Positions 1 through 7,886 of a DNA stretch of 64,000 bases are shown here, in pieces. The notes under the pieces are model-generated. The model was not told where the DNA came from and made no database searches. It saw only the letters and a list, made by a program, of their open reading frames with translations. This DNA comes from Bacteroidota bacterium (GTDB taxonomy: Bacteria > Bacteroidota > Bacteroidia > NS11-12g > UBA955). The stretch spans positions 19,919-83,918 of the forward strand of contig JAQCBH010000011.1 in assembly GCA_027621365.1 (NCBI GenBank). Direction: 5' to 3'. Every line of letters begins with the position of its first letter. Position 1 is the first letter of the stretch. The translations under genes and the position numbers were made by a program.

Positions 1-2
1 GC

Positions 3-719
3 ATAGATTGGGTAGGAGATTGGCTAGTGGCCAGCGTTGATTCTTGCGATTCGACCATGACCGCCATCGATGACTTGGTTCGTCAATCGCCCAAGCATCC
101 CATTTTCTTGTATACGTTTGGGCAGAGGGCTGGTCGGGGTCAAATGGGACGAAGCTGGGAAGAAGAGCCGGGCAAATCGCTGGCCTTGACCTTGGCTTAT
201 CCGCGGGAGAGATTATCAGAAAACACCGATTGGGTGGCCCTCAACAAGCAGTTATCGGCTTCTGCACTCATGGCCTTGCAGCGGGTATGCCCAGAGCCCT
301 TGCTGCTCAAATGGCCCAACGATGTGTACCGGGGAGCCCGCAAATTGGCGGGTATTTTACAGGAATTGCGCTCTGATCATCTCCTGTTTGGGCTGGGCGT
401 GAATTTGTTCGAGCGAACCTGGCCCAACGGGGTCAGCGGGGCAGCCTTGTGGCCCTCAGACAAAGGCTTTGTCGGTGAATTGTTGGAGTGCTTGCAGCAC
501 CACATGGCTTTGCCGCAGGTACAATCGATGCCAGCTGATAAATTCAACAAGGCCTTGATGTTCATGGGTGAGCTGGTGCAAATTCAATGGGCCACCGGGG
601 CCATTCAAGAAGCCATTTTTTGGGGTGTCGATGAGCAGGGTTCGGCCATTTTGGAGATCGAAAATCAACGAAGAGCCTATGCCCATGGGCAGGTCAGACT
701 CTTGATGCCCAAGGTTTAA
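3..719 (+). CDS. birA: Biotin--[acetyl-CoA-carboxylase] ligase (5' end may lie outside window)
   Basis: Attaches biotin to the carrier domain of acetyl-CoA or other biotin-dependent carboxylases, via biotinyl-AMP, in the cytoplasm. The biotin/ATP loop is visible as GQRAGRGQMGRSW and the catalytic lysine segment as KWPNDVYRGARKLAGIL, followed by GLGVN. A short C-terminal SH3-like part follows. There is no room for an N-terminal DNA-binding domain, so this is probably the monofunctional form, not a repressor. The frame is open to the left edge. The first in-frame start inside the window is GTG at 27, but residues before it (VGDWL, then VDSCDST) fit the family, so the true start is probably at or beyond the edge. 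Confidence 0.9.
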   Translation: MDWVGDWLVASVDSCDSTMTAIDDLVRQSPKHPIFLYTFGQRAGRGQMGRSWEEEPGKSLALTLAYPRERLSENTDWVALNKQLSASALMALQRVCPEPLLLKWPNDVYRGARKLAGILQELRSDHLLFGLGVNLFERTWPNGVSGAALWPSDKGFVGELLECLQHHMALPQVQSMPADKFNKALMFMGELVQIQWATGAIQEAIFWGVDEQGSAILEIENQRRAYAHGQVRLLMPKV

Positions 720-790
720 TGTGACCGTGTGCTGACAGATGGCATGCAACTTTTAATGGGAAATTGCGTCTATCTTTCCGTAACCTCATT

Positions 791-2416
791 ATGCCCGAAT
801 TGAATCCCCCTGCCGTTCAACGCAGAACGAATACTAACCTAGATGCCTACACCGGCAGCTTTGGTCGTTCAGAGGTTTTGCATTTGTTGCGCAGAACCTT
901 GTTTGGTTTTGATTTTGCTCAAGTAAAATCGTTCGAATCCAAGACCTTGGAACAAGCGGTTGATACCCTGTTGACAGCCCCTAGTTCGGCGCCAACTCCC
1001 CCGCTGAACAACTACAGCCTTCGCACCAATGACCCCAATGTAGCCTTCGGCGATACCTGGGTGAATGCTCCTTTCGATGTCAACTTCGAAAATCAGCGCA
1101 AATACAGCTTGAAGGCCTGGTTGTTTCAGCAAACCCAAACCAAAACCAATTCTCTGCACGAGAAGATGTCGCTGTTTTGGCACCACCACTTTGCGACCGA
1201 GACCTTGGTGGTCAATTTGGCGGTCAATTCGTACGCTCACCACACGCTCTTGCGCACCCATGCTTTTGGGAATTTCAAATCGTTTGTTCGCGCCATCACC
1301 ATTGACTCGGCCATGCTCGATTATTTGAACGGTCGCTTGAACACCAAGCGAGCGCCTGACGAGAATTATGCCCGCGAATTGCAAGAGCTCTTCACCTTGG
1401 GAAAAGGGGCTGATTCTTTGTACACCGAAGATGATGTGAAGGCGATGGCCCGCGTGTTGACGGGCTGGACCATCAACTTTTTGAACAAGCCTTACAACAG
1501 CGCTTTTGTGGCAACCAACCACGATAGCAACGACAAGCTCTTCAGTTCTTTTTACGGGAATGCCATTCTAAAAGGTCAAATTGGTAGTTCTGGGGGTGAC
1601 AAAGAATTGGATGATTTGTTGAATATCATCTTTGCGAAAGACACTGTCATCGCCAAGCACATTTGCCGCAAGCTGTACCGCATGTTCGTGTACTACGACA
1701 TCAGCAGCGATGAGGAAACTAAGATCATTGAGCCCTTGGCCCAGTACTTCATCGATCAGGGTTGGGAAATCAAGCCTGTCTTGAAGAAGTTGTTCATGAG
1801 CGAACATTTCTTTGACAACCTGAACCGCAGTTGCATCATCAAGGATCCCATCAGCCATTTGGCTGGCTTCTTGATCCAAACCAAACCCGAGTACCCGACC
1901 AACGATGTCGACACCGAATACAGCATTTACCAGTTGGGCCGCTATTATGGCGAGTTGATTCAGTTGGATTTGGGAGATCCTCCGAATGTGTCGGGTTGGC
2001 AGGCATGGTACCAAACGCCCCTGTATCACCGCACCTGGATGAACGCCGACACCTTCCCAAAGCGCAACCAATTTTGCGACTTTTTGCTGTACGTTGGTTA
2101 CGTGAAAAACGGCTACAAATTCATGATCGATGTGGTCGATGTGGCCTTGCAAACCTCGAATCCGAGCAGTGCCGATGATTTGATTGCTGACCTCACCCAG
2201 TGGATGCTGGCCATGCCATTGACCTCGGCAAAAATCGCCGAATTGAAGGCCATTTTGTTGCCAGGTGGCATTCCTGACTACAACTGGAGTGACGCTTGGT
2301 ATGCCGCCAATGACCCCGCGAATTCCGAACATACATCCCAACTGGCAGCGGTAAAATCCAAGCTTCAGGGACTTTTGAAAACCATTACCAATTTGGCTGA
2401 ATACCAGCTTTCCTAA
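791..2416 (+). CDS. DUF1800 family protein
   Basis: A 541-residue member of the DUF1800 family, recognised by the N-terminal HLLRRTLFGF segment, the MSLFWHHHFAT motif, NYARELQELFTLG with the following GWTI, and a late PPNVSGWQAW motif. The biochemical role is unknown; the family is typically encoded beside DUF1501, as here (3-nt gap). I chose ATG 791 over an in-frame TTG at 764 because a promoter-like TATCTTTC lies at 771-778 and the product then starts MPELNP. No signal peptide is visible although the partner is Tat-exported, so it may stay in the cytoplasm or be carried out with its partner. Confidence 0.88.
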   Translation: MPELNPPAVQRRTNTNLDAYTGSFGRSEVLHLLRRTLFGFDFAQVKSFESKTLEQAVDTLLTAPSSAPTPPLNNYSLRTNDPNVAFGDTWVNAPFDVNFENQRKYSLKAWLFQQTQTKTNSLHEKMSLFWHHHFATETLVVNLAVNSYAHHTLLRTHAFGNFKSFVRAITIDSAMLDYLNGRLNTKRAPDENYARELQELFTLGKGADSLYTEDDVKAMARVLTGWTINFLNKPYNSAFVATNHDSNDKLFSSFYGNAILKGQIGSSGGDKELDDLLNIIFAKDTVIAKHICRKLYRMFVYYDISSDEETKIIEPLAQYFIDQGWEIKPVLKKLFMSEHFFDNLNRSCIIKDPISHLAGFLIQTKPEYPTNDVDTEYSIYQLGRYYGELIQLDLGDPPNVSGWQAWYQTPLYHRTWMNADTFPKRNQFCDFLLYVGYVKNGYKFMIDVVDVALQTSNPSSADDLIADLTQWMLAMPLTSAKIAELKAILLPGGIPDYNWSDAWYAANDPANSEHTSQLAAVKSKLQGLLKTITNLAEYQLS

Positions 2417-2419
2417 GCC

Positions 2420-3997
2420 ATGAAAAGACGTTCATTTTTAAAAGCCGGATCAGCCGCTACCGTGGCATTTGGAGCCTACAAAGCCCGGGCCTTGGCCGAA
2501 TCTCCTTTGCTCGGTGCTCTGCGCCGCCGAGGCAATACCAACGACCACATTTTGGTGATCATTCAGCTCAATGGGGGCAATGACGGCATCAATACCCTGA
2601 TTCCGCTCGACCAGTACAGCAACTTGAGCAAGGCTCGCACATCGGTCTTGATTCCTGATACCAAAGTGGCTGCTTTGAAAGGCTACTCGGGCACGGGCAT
2701 TCACCCTTCTTTGACCGGATTGAAAAATCTGTTCGATGATGGGCTGGTGTCAGCGGTACAGGCAGTGGGTTATCCGCAGCCAAATTTCTCGCATTTTCGT
2801 TCGACCGACATTTGGATGAGCGGTTCGGATAGCAAGGAGACCTGGGCCACCGGATGGATGGGTCGCTATTTGGATCAGCGATTCCCCGGCTTCCCAGAAG
2901 ATTACCCGAACACCGATATGCCTGATCCCTTGGGCATTCAGATTGGCAACGCGGTTTCCTTGACCTTCATGGGTCCGAATGCCAACATGGGAATGGTGCT
3001 TTCCAGCGTGGATGCCTTCTACGATCTGGTAGCCGGTGGGGATAGCAGCGGTTCCACTCCGAGCACTCCCGCCGAAGAAGAATTGGCCTATTTGCGCATG
3101 CTGGCCAGCCAAACCAACGCCTTTACCGATGTGGTGAAAGCCGCGGCTGGCAAGGGAAAAAACCTTTCAACCAAATACCCGGGTGGCAACAACCTGGCTG
3201 ATCAGTTGAAGATTGTGGCCAAACTCATTGATGGGGGCATGAAAACCCCGGTGTACATGGTTTCGCTGGGCGGTTTTGATACCCATGCTCAGCAAGTGGA
3301 CACCAGCGATACCAGCAAGGGTAGTCACGCCAATTTGATGAAGACGTTGGGCGATGCGATTGCCGCCTTCCAAGACGATTTGCAGCTGTTGGGCCATGCC
3401 GATCGCGTAGCGGGCATGACCTTCTCGGAATTTGGTCGCCGCATCAAGGACAATGCGAGCAATGGTACCGACCACGGTGCCGCCGCACCTTTGTTTGTGT
3501 TCGGTACCGGCGTTCAGGCAGGCATCATTGGCAAGAACCCAGAGATAGCTTCAACGGTTACGGTCAACGACAACGTTCCCATGCAATTTGATTTTCGTCA
3601 GGTCTATGCCAGCGTGTTGCAAGACTGGTTCGAACTAAGCGCCAGCGAGGTCAAAGCCGCTATGGGCGATAAGGACTTTGATACCCTGCCCATCTTCAAA
3701 TCGAATCCTGCTGGCTTGGATGATTATTTGGACCTGGTGAGCCGCATCAGTTTGAGCGAGCCCTATCCGAACCCAGCGGGCGATACGGCACAGATTCGTT
3801 TGAGCAGCGATGGGGGAAATGTGCGATTGGAGTTATTTGACGCCATGGGTCGCCAGGTTCGCGTGCTCTACCAAGCGCGTGTAGCACCCGGTGAGATGGC
3901 CGTTGATGTCGATTTGCGCGGATTGCCAAGCGGCAACTATGTGTTGCAATTGGCGCAAGGGCCCAAGCGAGAGTCGCGCATTCTGACCAAACGCTAA
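2420..3997 (+). CDS. DUF1501 protein with Tat signal and T9SS C-terminal sorting domain
   Basis: A 525-residue DUF1501 protein (alkaline phosphatase/sulfatase-like superfamily, catalytic role not established). It begins with a twin-arginine signal (KRRSFLKAG then a hydrophobic stretch to about residue 25). The core shows IIQLNGGNDGINTL, GGFDTHAQQ, a TFSEFGRR segment and a downstream TDHG, typical of the family. Residues about 441-525 form a T9SS type A sorting domain: YPNPAGD, ELFDAMGRQV, LPSGNYVLQL and a basic end. A protein with both a Tat signal and a T9SS tail would be folded in the cytoplasm, exported by Tat and then moved to the cell surface. It is co-transcribed with the DUF1800 gene 3 nt upstream. 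Confidence 0.9.
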   Translation: MKRRSFLKAGSAATVAFGAYKARALAESPLLGALRRRGNTNDHILVIIQLNGGNDGINTLIPLDQYSNLSKARTSVLIPDTKVAALKGYSGTGIHPSLTGLKNLFDDGLVSAVQAVGYPQPNFSHFRSTDIWMSGSDSKETWATGWMGRYLDQRFPGFPEDYPNTDMPDPLGIQIGNAVSLTFMGPNANMGMVLSSVDAFYDLVAGGDSSGSTPSTPAEEELAYLRMLASQTNAFTDVVKAAAGKGKNLSTKYPGGNNLADQLKIVAKLIDGGMKTPVYMVSLGGFDTHAQQVDTSDTSKGSHANLMKTLGDAIAAFQDDLQLLGHADRVAGMTFSEFGRRIKDNASNGTDHGAAAPLFVFGTGVQAGIIGKNPEIASTVTVNDNVPMQFDFRQVYASVLQDWFELSASEVKAAMGDKDFDTLPIFKSNPAGLDDYLDLVSRISLSEPYPNPAGDTAQIRLSSDGGNVRLELFDAMGRQVRVLYQARVAPGEMAVDVDLRGLPSGNYVLQLAQGPKRESRILTKR

Positions 3998-4060
3998 TCG
4001 ATGGCCAGAGGCTACTTGCATTTGGCCTGAGTATTTTTTGCAATTCCCGAGTCGACGAGG

Positions 4061-4089
4061 TTTGGAGATTGGAAATTTCATTATATTTG
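4061..4089 (+). promoter_or_regulatory. Promoter of tRNA-Gln (Bacteroidota type)
   Basis: A -33 TTTG (4061-4064) is followed after 17 nt by an exact -7 element TATATTTG (4082-4089). The tRNA starts 11 nt downstream. This is the best complete -33/-7 pair in the window. Confidence 0.75.
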
Positions 4090-4099
4090 CAGCCCTAAT

Positions 4100-4171
4100 T
4101 GCCCGATCGTCTAATTGGCAGGACAGCAGATTTTGGTTCTGTACGTCTAGGTTCGAGTCCTAGTCGGGCAA
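4100..4171 (+). tRNA. trnQ: tRNA-Gln (anticodon TTG)
   Basis: A full cloverleaf is visible. The acceptor stem pairs TGCCCGA (4100-4106) with TCGGGCA (4164-4170), with discriminator A at 4171. The anticodon arm GCAGA-TTTTGGT-TCTGT gives anticodon TTG, which reads glutamine CAA. The T arm is CTAGG-TTCGAGT-CCTAG. No CCA is encoded. The gene stands alone between the DUF1501 gene and prs; prs follows 55 nt later and may be read from the same transcript. Confidence 0.95.
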
Positions 4172-4226
4172 CAAAAAAGTTTGATGATATCTGAGGTTAA
4201 CCCCTTGAGAGACAGTAAAACAGATT

Positions 4227-5207
4227 ATGGCTTCTTTGATACACCCGGTCAAAATTTTTGCGGGCAGCGCGTCAGCCGCCCTGACCAACAGCATTTGTGA
4301 GTATTACGGTGCCCTTCCTGGGGACATGACGGTTAGCCGCTTCAGCGATGGAGAGTTTCAACCCAACATCAACGAAAGTGTTCGCGGTTGCGACGTGTTC
4401 TTCATTCAGAGCACGTACCCGACCTCTGACAACTTGATGGAATTGCTCATGTGCATTGACGCTGCCAAGCGCGCCAGTGCCAACTACATCACCGCGGTTA
4501 TTCCTTATTACGGGTTCGCTCGTCAGGATCGCAAAGACAAACCCCGTGTGAGCATCGCCTCCAAATTGGTGGCCGATCTGTTGACCGCAGCCGGTGCAAA
4601 CCGCGTCATGACCATGGAATTGCACGCCCCTCAAATTCAGGGCTTCTTCAACATTCCGGTTGACCACTTGGAAGCGTCTATCGTCTTTACTCCTTACATC
4701 AAGGCCCTTCCCCAAGACAACTTGGTTTTGGCTGCTCCTGATGTGGGATCTTCTGCTCGTATTCGCGAGGTGGCCAAGGCTTTGAATTTGCCCATGGTCA
4801 TCTGTGACAAGGAGCGTAAAAAAGCCAATGAGATTGCCAACATGACCGTTATCGGTGATGTAGATGGCAAAGACATCGTCTTGATTGACGACATCATCGA
4901 TACAGGAGGAACCTTGTGCAAATCATCAGCCATGTTGATTGAAAAAGGAGCCAAGTCTGTTCGCGCTTTGTGCTGTCACCCTGTGTTGAGCGGCAAGGCT
5001 TACGAAAACATTGAAAACTCTGTACTGACCGAATTGGTGGTGACCGATACCATTCCTTTGAAGCAGCATTCGGATCGCATCAAGATCATCAGTGTAGCTC
5101 CATTGTTTGCTCGCGCCATTCGCAACGTACACGAAAATGGAAGCATCAGCTCCCTGTTTCGCCAAATCTTCACGACCCAGACCAATCTGGATTTGAAGAA
5201 ATCTTAA
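4227..5207 (+). CDS. prs: Ribose-phosphate pyrophosphokinase
   Basis: Makes 5-phosphoribosyl-1-diphosphate (PRPP) from ribose 5-phosphate and ATP for purine, pyrimidine, NAD, histidine and tryptophan synthesis. At 326 residues it has the usual length. Visible motifs are FSDGEFQPNINESVRG near the N-terminus, YYGFARQDRKDKPR (flexible ATP/Mg loop), the histidine of MELHAPQIQGFF, and the PRPP-binding loop IVLIDDIIDTGGTL. The ATG at 4227 gives the family N-terminus. It is followed 25 nt later by rplY, a conserved Bacteroidota arrangement. purD further along uses the product. Confidence 0.97.
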   Translation: MASLIHPVKIFAGSASAALTNSICEYYGALPGDMTVSRFSDGEFQPNINESVRGCDVFFIQSTYPTSDNLMELLMCIDAAKRASANYITAVIPYYGFARQDRKDKPRVSIASKLVADLLTAAGANRVMTMELHAPQIQGFFNIPVDHLEASIVFTPYIKALPQDNLVLAAPDVGSSARIREVAKALNLPMVICDKERKKANEIANMTVIGDVDGKDIVLIDDIIDTGGTLCKSSAMLIEKGAKSVRALCCHPVLSGKAYENIENSVLTELVVTDTIPLKQHSDRIKIISVAPLFARAIRNVHENGSISSLFRQIFTTQTNLDLKKS

Positions 5208-5232
5208 ACCCGAAAAAATTACTAGTTAGAAT

Positions 5233-5823
5233 ATGAAAACTATTTTGTTGAAAGGAGAAATGCGCTCTGAAGTTGGTAGCCGTACTGCCAAAGAATTGCG
5301 CAACGCAGGTCAAGTTCCCTGCAACCTGTATGGCGCCGGTGAAAACGTTCACTTCGCTATTTATCAAGCTGATTTCAAAAACTTGGTATACACCGAGAAT
5401 GTATACAAAGTGCGTTTGGAATTGGGTGAGAAGACCTACGAGGCCACTTTGCAAGATTTGCAATTCCACCCCGTGTCTGAAGCCATTTTGCATGCTGATT
5501 TCTTGGCTATCCAAGCTGATAAGCCAGTAACTGTTGAGATCCCCGTTCGCATCGTGGGCAACTCACCTGGTGTTCGTGCCGGTGGTAAATTGGTGAAGAA
5601 GATCAACCGTTTGCGTGTGCGCGGTATGATCAGCAACTTGCCCGATTACATTGACGTAAGCATCTCTACCTTGGAAATTGGTCAGAGTACCAAAGTAGGT
5701 CAATTGGAAGTGACTGGATTCGAATTGTTGGATGCTCCTGCAAACGCCATCGCGACTGTGAAGACTACCCGTGCTTTGATGCAGGCTGCTGCCGAAGAGG
5801 CAAAGGCTGCCAAGAAGAGTTAA
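5233..5823 (+). CDS. rplY: 50S ribosomal protein L25/Ctc, long form
   Basis: Binds 5S rRNA in the large ribosomal subunit. The 196-residue length fits the long Ctc/TL5 type, which has an L25 domain (about 1-90) plus a C-terminal beta domain (about 90-180). Typical segments are SRTAKELRNAGQVPCNLYG at the N-terminus and LQDLQFHPVSEAILHADFL in the middle. The C-terminal tail is Ala/Lys rich. It lies 25 nt after prs and ends just before a strong terminator. Confidence 0.95.
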   Translation: MKTILLKGEMRSEVGSRTAKELRNAGQVPCNLYGAGENVHFAIYQADFKNLVYTENVYKVRLELGEKTYEATLQDLQFHPVSEAILHADFLAIQADKPVTVEIPVRIVGNSPGVRAGGKLVKKINRLRVRGMISNLPDYIDVSISTLEIGQSTKVGQLEVTGFELLDAPANAIATVKTTRALMQAAAEEAKAAKKS

Positions 5824-5844
5824 TTCTTATACAAGCATTGATGG

Positions 5845-5875
5845 AAGGCCCCGCTGCAAGCGGGGCCTTTTTTTT
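5845..5875 (+). terminator. Rho-independent terminator of prs-rplY
   Basis: A 10-bp perfect stem AAGGCCCCGC (5845-5854)/GCGGGGCCTT (5860-5869) has a 5-nt loop TGCAA and a T tract to 5875. It lies 21 nt after the rplY stop. Confidence 0.95.
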
Positions 5876-5890
5876 GCCTATTTAATAGGC
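5876..5890. repeat. 15-bp perfect palindrome between two terminators
   Basis: GCCTATT-T-AATAGGC is a perfect 7-bp inverted repeat around one base, immediately after the rplY terminator. The remaining bases to 5944, before the sodA terminator, show no coding potential or other signal. Function unknown. Confidence 0.5.
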
Positions 5891-5944
5891 CTCAACGACT
5901 GGGTCATCCTCTAGTTGGGTACAATCTGTAGGGCAATGTAAAAC

Positions 5945-5972
5945 AAAAAACCCCGCCTTTTCGGGCGGGGTT
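5945..5972 (-). terminator. Rho-independent terminator of sodA
   Basis: The stem is AACCCCGCC (5949-5957) with GGCGGGGTT (5964-5972). The A run at 5945-5950 becomes the T tract when read on the minus strand, 20 nt after the sodA stop. Confidence 0.92.
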
Positions 5973-5992
5973 CGCTCATTATTTAAAAGGTG

Positions 5993-6595
5993 TTACTTGG
6001 CAGCGGCGAAGCGAGCAGCTACAGCGTTCCAATCGACCACGTTCCAGAAGGCACCGATGTAATCGGGGCGACGGTTTTGGTAGTTCAAGTAGTAAGCGTG
6101 TTCCCACACGTCCAAGCCCAAAATGGGAGTGCCTTTTACCTCGGCGATGTCCATCATGGGGTTGTCTTGGTTAGGGGTGCTGGTCACGACCAATTTGTCG
6201 TCGTGCATCACGAGCCAAGCCCAACCAGAACCGAAGCGAGTCGCTGCAGCTGAGTTGAACTGCTCTTTTAATGCGTCAAAGCTGCCAAAGCTAGCGTCGA
6301 TAGCGGCTGCCAATTCGCCAGTAGGAGCGCCACCACCGTTGGGGCCCATGATGCTCCAGAACAAGCTGTGGTTGTAGTGGCCACCGCCATTGTTGCGAAC
6401 GGCCATAGGAAGGGTAGAGATCATGCCCATCAACTCGTCCAGGCTTTTTGAAGCGGCATCGTGGCCGTTCAAGGCGTTGTTCAAGTTGGTCACGTAAGCA
6501 TTGTGGTGCTTGGTGTGGTGAATGGTCATGGTTTGCGCATCGATGTGCGGCTCAAGCGCATCGTAGGCATATGGGAGTGAAGGCAATTCAAACAT
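5993..6595 (-). CDS. sodA: Superoxide dismutase, Mn type
   Basis: Converts superoxide to hydrogen peroxide and oxygen. The 200-residue protein has the N-terminal metal histidine in [12 protein letters not shown], the second histidine in [11 protein letters not shown], and the DVWEHAYYL motif with the last Asp and His ligands. The TPNQDNP segment carries the Gln typical of Mn enzymes, and the GGH-NHS region lacks the Gln of Fe enzymes, so Mn or cambialistic use is likely. No signal peptide, so cytoplasmic. It is a single gene with its own promoter (TAACTTTG, 22 nt before ATG) and its own terminator. Confidence 0.96.
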   Translation of the reverse strand: MFELPSLPYAYDALEPHIDAQTMTIHHTKHHNAYVTNLNNALNGHDAASKSLDELMGMISTLPMAVRNNGGGHYNHSLFWSIMGPNGGGAPTGELAAAIDASFGSFDALKEQFNSAAATRFGSGWAWLVMHDDKLVVTSTPNQDNPMMDIAEVKGTPILGLDVWEHAYYLNYQNRRPDYIGAFWNVVDWNAVAARFAAAK

Positions 6596-6617
6596 AATTC
6601 GTTCTTTTAACTGATAA

Positions 6618-6625
6618 CAAAGTTA
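6618..6625 (-). promoter_or_regulatory. sodA -7 element TAACTTTG
   Basis: Read on the minus strand the bases are TAACTTTG, an exact TAnnTTTG, 22 nt before the sodA ATG. No clear -33 TTG is seen. This gene therefore has a short real leader. Confidence 0.65.
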
Positions 6626-6647
6626 GGGCATAGGTGTTTGTCATGCC

Positions 6648-6655
6648 TAATTTCG
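6648..6655 (+). promoter_or_regulatory. pnuC -7-like element TAATTTCG
   Basis: TAATTTCG differs from TAnnTTTG at one base and ends 4 nt before the ATG at 6660. Transcription would start at or next to the start codon, leaving no room for a riboswitch. Confidence 0.5.
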
Positions 6656-6659
6656 AGGC

Positions 6660-7241
6660 ATGATGCCCTTTGGTTTGGCATGGATTGAGTTGCTGGAATG
6701 GCTGGCGGCGGCCCTATCGCTTTGGTGCGTGTGGTTGGCGGCTAAAAATCGCATCTTAAATTGGCCGGTTGCCATGTTGGCCTCTTGCCTTTACGCCTAT
6801 GTGTTTTACCACGCAGGCCTTGTGAGCGATGCGGTCTTGCAAGGGGTGTTCTTGGGCTTCCAAGCCTACGGGTGGCTTCAGTGGGCTTCACCTGGAAAGG
6901 GGCCTTTGCCCATTTCAATAGGACCTGGTCGAACCTTGATATTAACCTTGCTCGTGGCGGCTGTTGTCTACCCCATTTGGGTGCAGGGCGTTTCTCATTT
7001 GAAGCCCGATGCTTCCTTCATTTGGGTCGATGCTGCCCTGACCCTGCTGAGCATTTCTGCCCTGTTTTGGCAGTCGCGCCGCTTCATCCAAAACTGGTAC
7101 CTCTGGGTCTTGGTCGATGTGGTTTATGTGCCTATGTACTATGCCAATGGCCAAACCGTGACAGCGGTTTTATATGCCCTGTTCCTGATTCTCTGTCTCA
7201 ACGGATACCGCTCTTGGAAGGCAGAGTTGGCTTCGGCCTAA
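6660..7241 (+). CDS. pnuC: PnuC-family vitamin transporter (nicotinamide riboside type)
   Basis: A 193-residue inner-membrane protein with about seven hydrophobic segments. PnuC proteins carry nicotinamide riboside (some relatives carry thiamine or riboflavin) by facilitated diffusion, with trapping by phosphorylation. Family marks visible are KNRILNWPVAML, YAYVFYHAGLVSDAVLQ, FQAYGWLQW, and late NWYLWVLVDVVYVPMYY. No kinase gene (nadR or thiamine kinase) is adjacent, so the substrate is not settled by context. The ATG at 6660 is used; another ATG follows directly at 6663. The gene is divergent from sodA. Confidence 0.88.
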   Translation: MMPFGLAWIELLEWLAAALSLWCVWLAAKNRILNWPVAMLASCLYAYVFYHAGLVSDAVLQGVFLGFQAYGWLQWASPGKGPLPISIGPGRTLILTLLVAAVVYPIWVQGVSHLKPDASFIWVDAALTLLSISALFWQSRRFIQNWYLWVLVDVVYVPMYYANGQTVTAVLYALFLILCLNGYRSWKAELASA

Positions 7242-7252
7242 TTCCTTTCAGG

Positions 7253-7885
7253 TCAATGCCTCACAGGAGTGAAGTACTCCTCCTTTTCAAAGGTGTGTGA
7301 GCGCAGCAAATCCAAGCGCATCAGATCGACGAGCACGCGGCTGGTCCTTCTGCGACCCACATTGAACTTTTGGCAAATCTGCTTGAGGGTAATTTTTCCA
7401 GATTCTGCGGCAAATTTTAGGATTTGCTCTTCCAATCCGCCCATTTTGAGCTTGACACTTCGACCACTGCGTTCTTGACGCATGAAATCAACGGTGGTTT
7501 TGGAGGCCAAAATGCTGTTGTCGTAAACCCGAACATAGACCCAGAATTTGTCGTCTTCCCCCTTGGCTGAATAGGGGCGATCGGGGCCCTTGGGCACATG
7601 AGCCATTAAAACTGTTTTGCCGTTCACTTCTTCGGTTTCTACATGAAAAGGAACAACGGGTTTGGAGTAGAAATCAGCGGCCATGTGCAACATGTGCAGT
7701 TCGTCTTCGCTGCGCACTCCGCAAATGCGGCCATTGTCTTTGACTCCTATCAACAAGGTGCCACCTTCTGTATTGGCGAAACTCACCATGGTTTTGGCAA
7801 TTTTCGCGGCGCTGGTGATGCATTGCTTGAAGTCAAGCGAAACGCCTTCTCCTTGTTCAACGAGCCGTTCTACCCGGCTTTTCAT
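7253..7885 (-). CDS. AlbA_2 (Schlafen-type ATP-binding) domain protein with C-terminal winged helix
   Basis: A 210-residue protein. Residues about 10-105 match the AlbA_2 domain: SLDFKQ, AKTMVSFANTEGGTLLIGVKDNG and a late FWVYVRV. Residues about 150-200 look like a helix-turn-helix (GKITLKQICQKFNVGRRRTSR). Proteins of this build are often regulators or ATP-binding accessory proteins; the target is unknown. It starts 1 nt after the stop of the M16 peptidase gene and must share its mRNA. It ends 11 nt from the convergent pnuC stop, with no terminator between. Confidence 0.8.
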   Translation of the reverse strand: MKSRVERLVEQGEGVSLDFKQCITSAAKIAKTMVSFANTEGGTLLIGVKDNGRICGVRSEDELHMLHMAADFYSKPVVPFHVETEEVNGKTVLMAHVPKGPDRPYSAKGEDDKFWVYVRVYDNSILASKTTVDFMRQERSGRSVKLKMGGLEEQILKFAAESGKITLKQICQKFNVGRRRTSRVLVDLMRLDLLRSHTFEKEEYFTPVRH

Positions 7886-7886
7886 A

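Noticed and set aside
3998..4060. Terminator after the DUF1501 gene
   Set aside because: GGCCA/TGGCC gives only a 5-bp stem with a 15-nt loop, and the T run is several nt away; too weak to call.
4172..4226. tRNA-Gln 3' end as an integration site
   Set aside because: No integrase and no repeat of the tRNA end are seen, and core genes lie on both sides.
5208..5232. Regulatory leader for ribosomal protein L25
   Set aside because: Only 25 nt separate prs and rplY, with no hairpin.
6600..6660. Possible riboswitch before pnuC
   Set aside because: The -7-like element ends 4 nt before the ATG, so there is no leader RNA to hold a riboswitch.
7253..7885. AlbA_2 (Schlafen-like) protein as part of a phage defence island
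   Set aside because: Its neighbours are a housekeeping-type peptidase, nrnA and pnuC; no other defence gene or mobile element is near.
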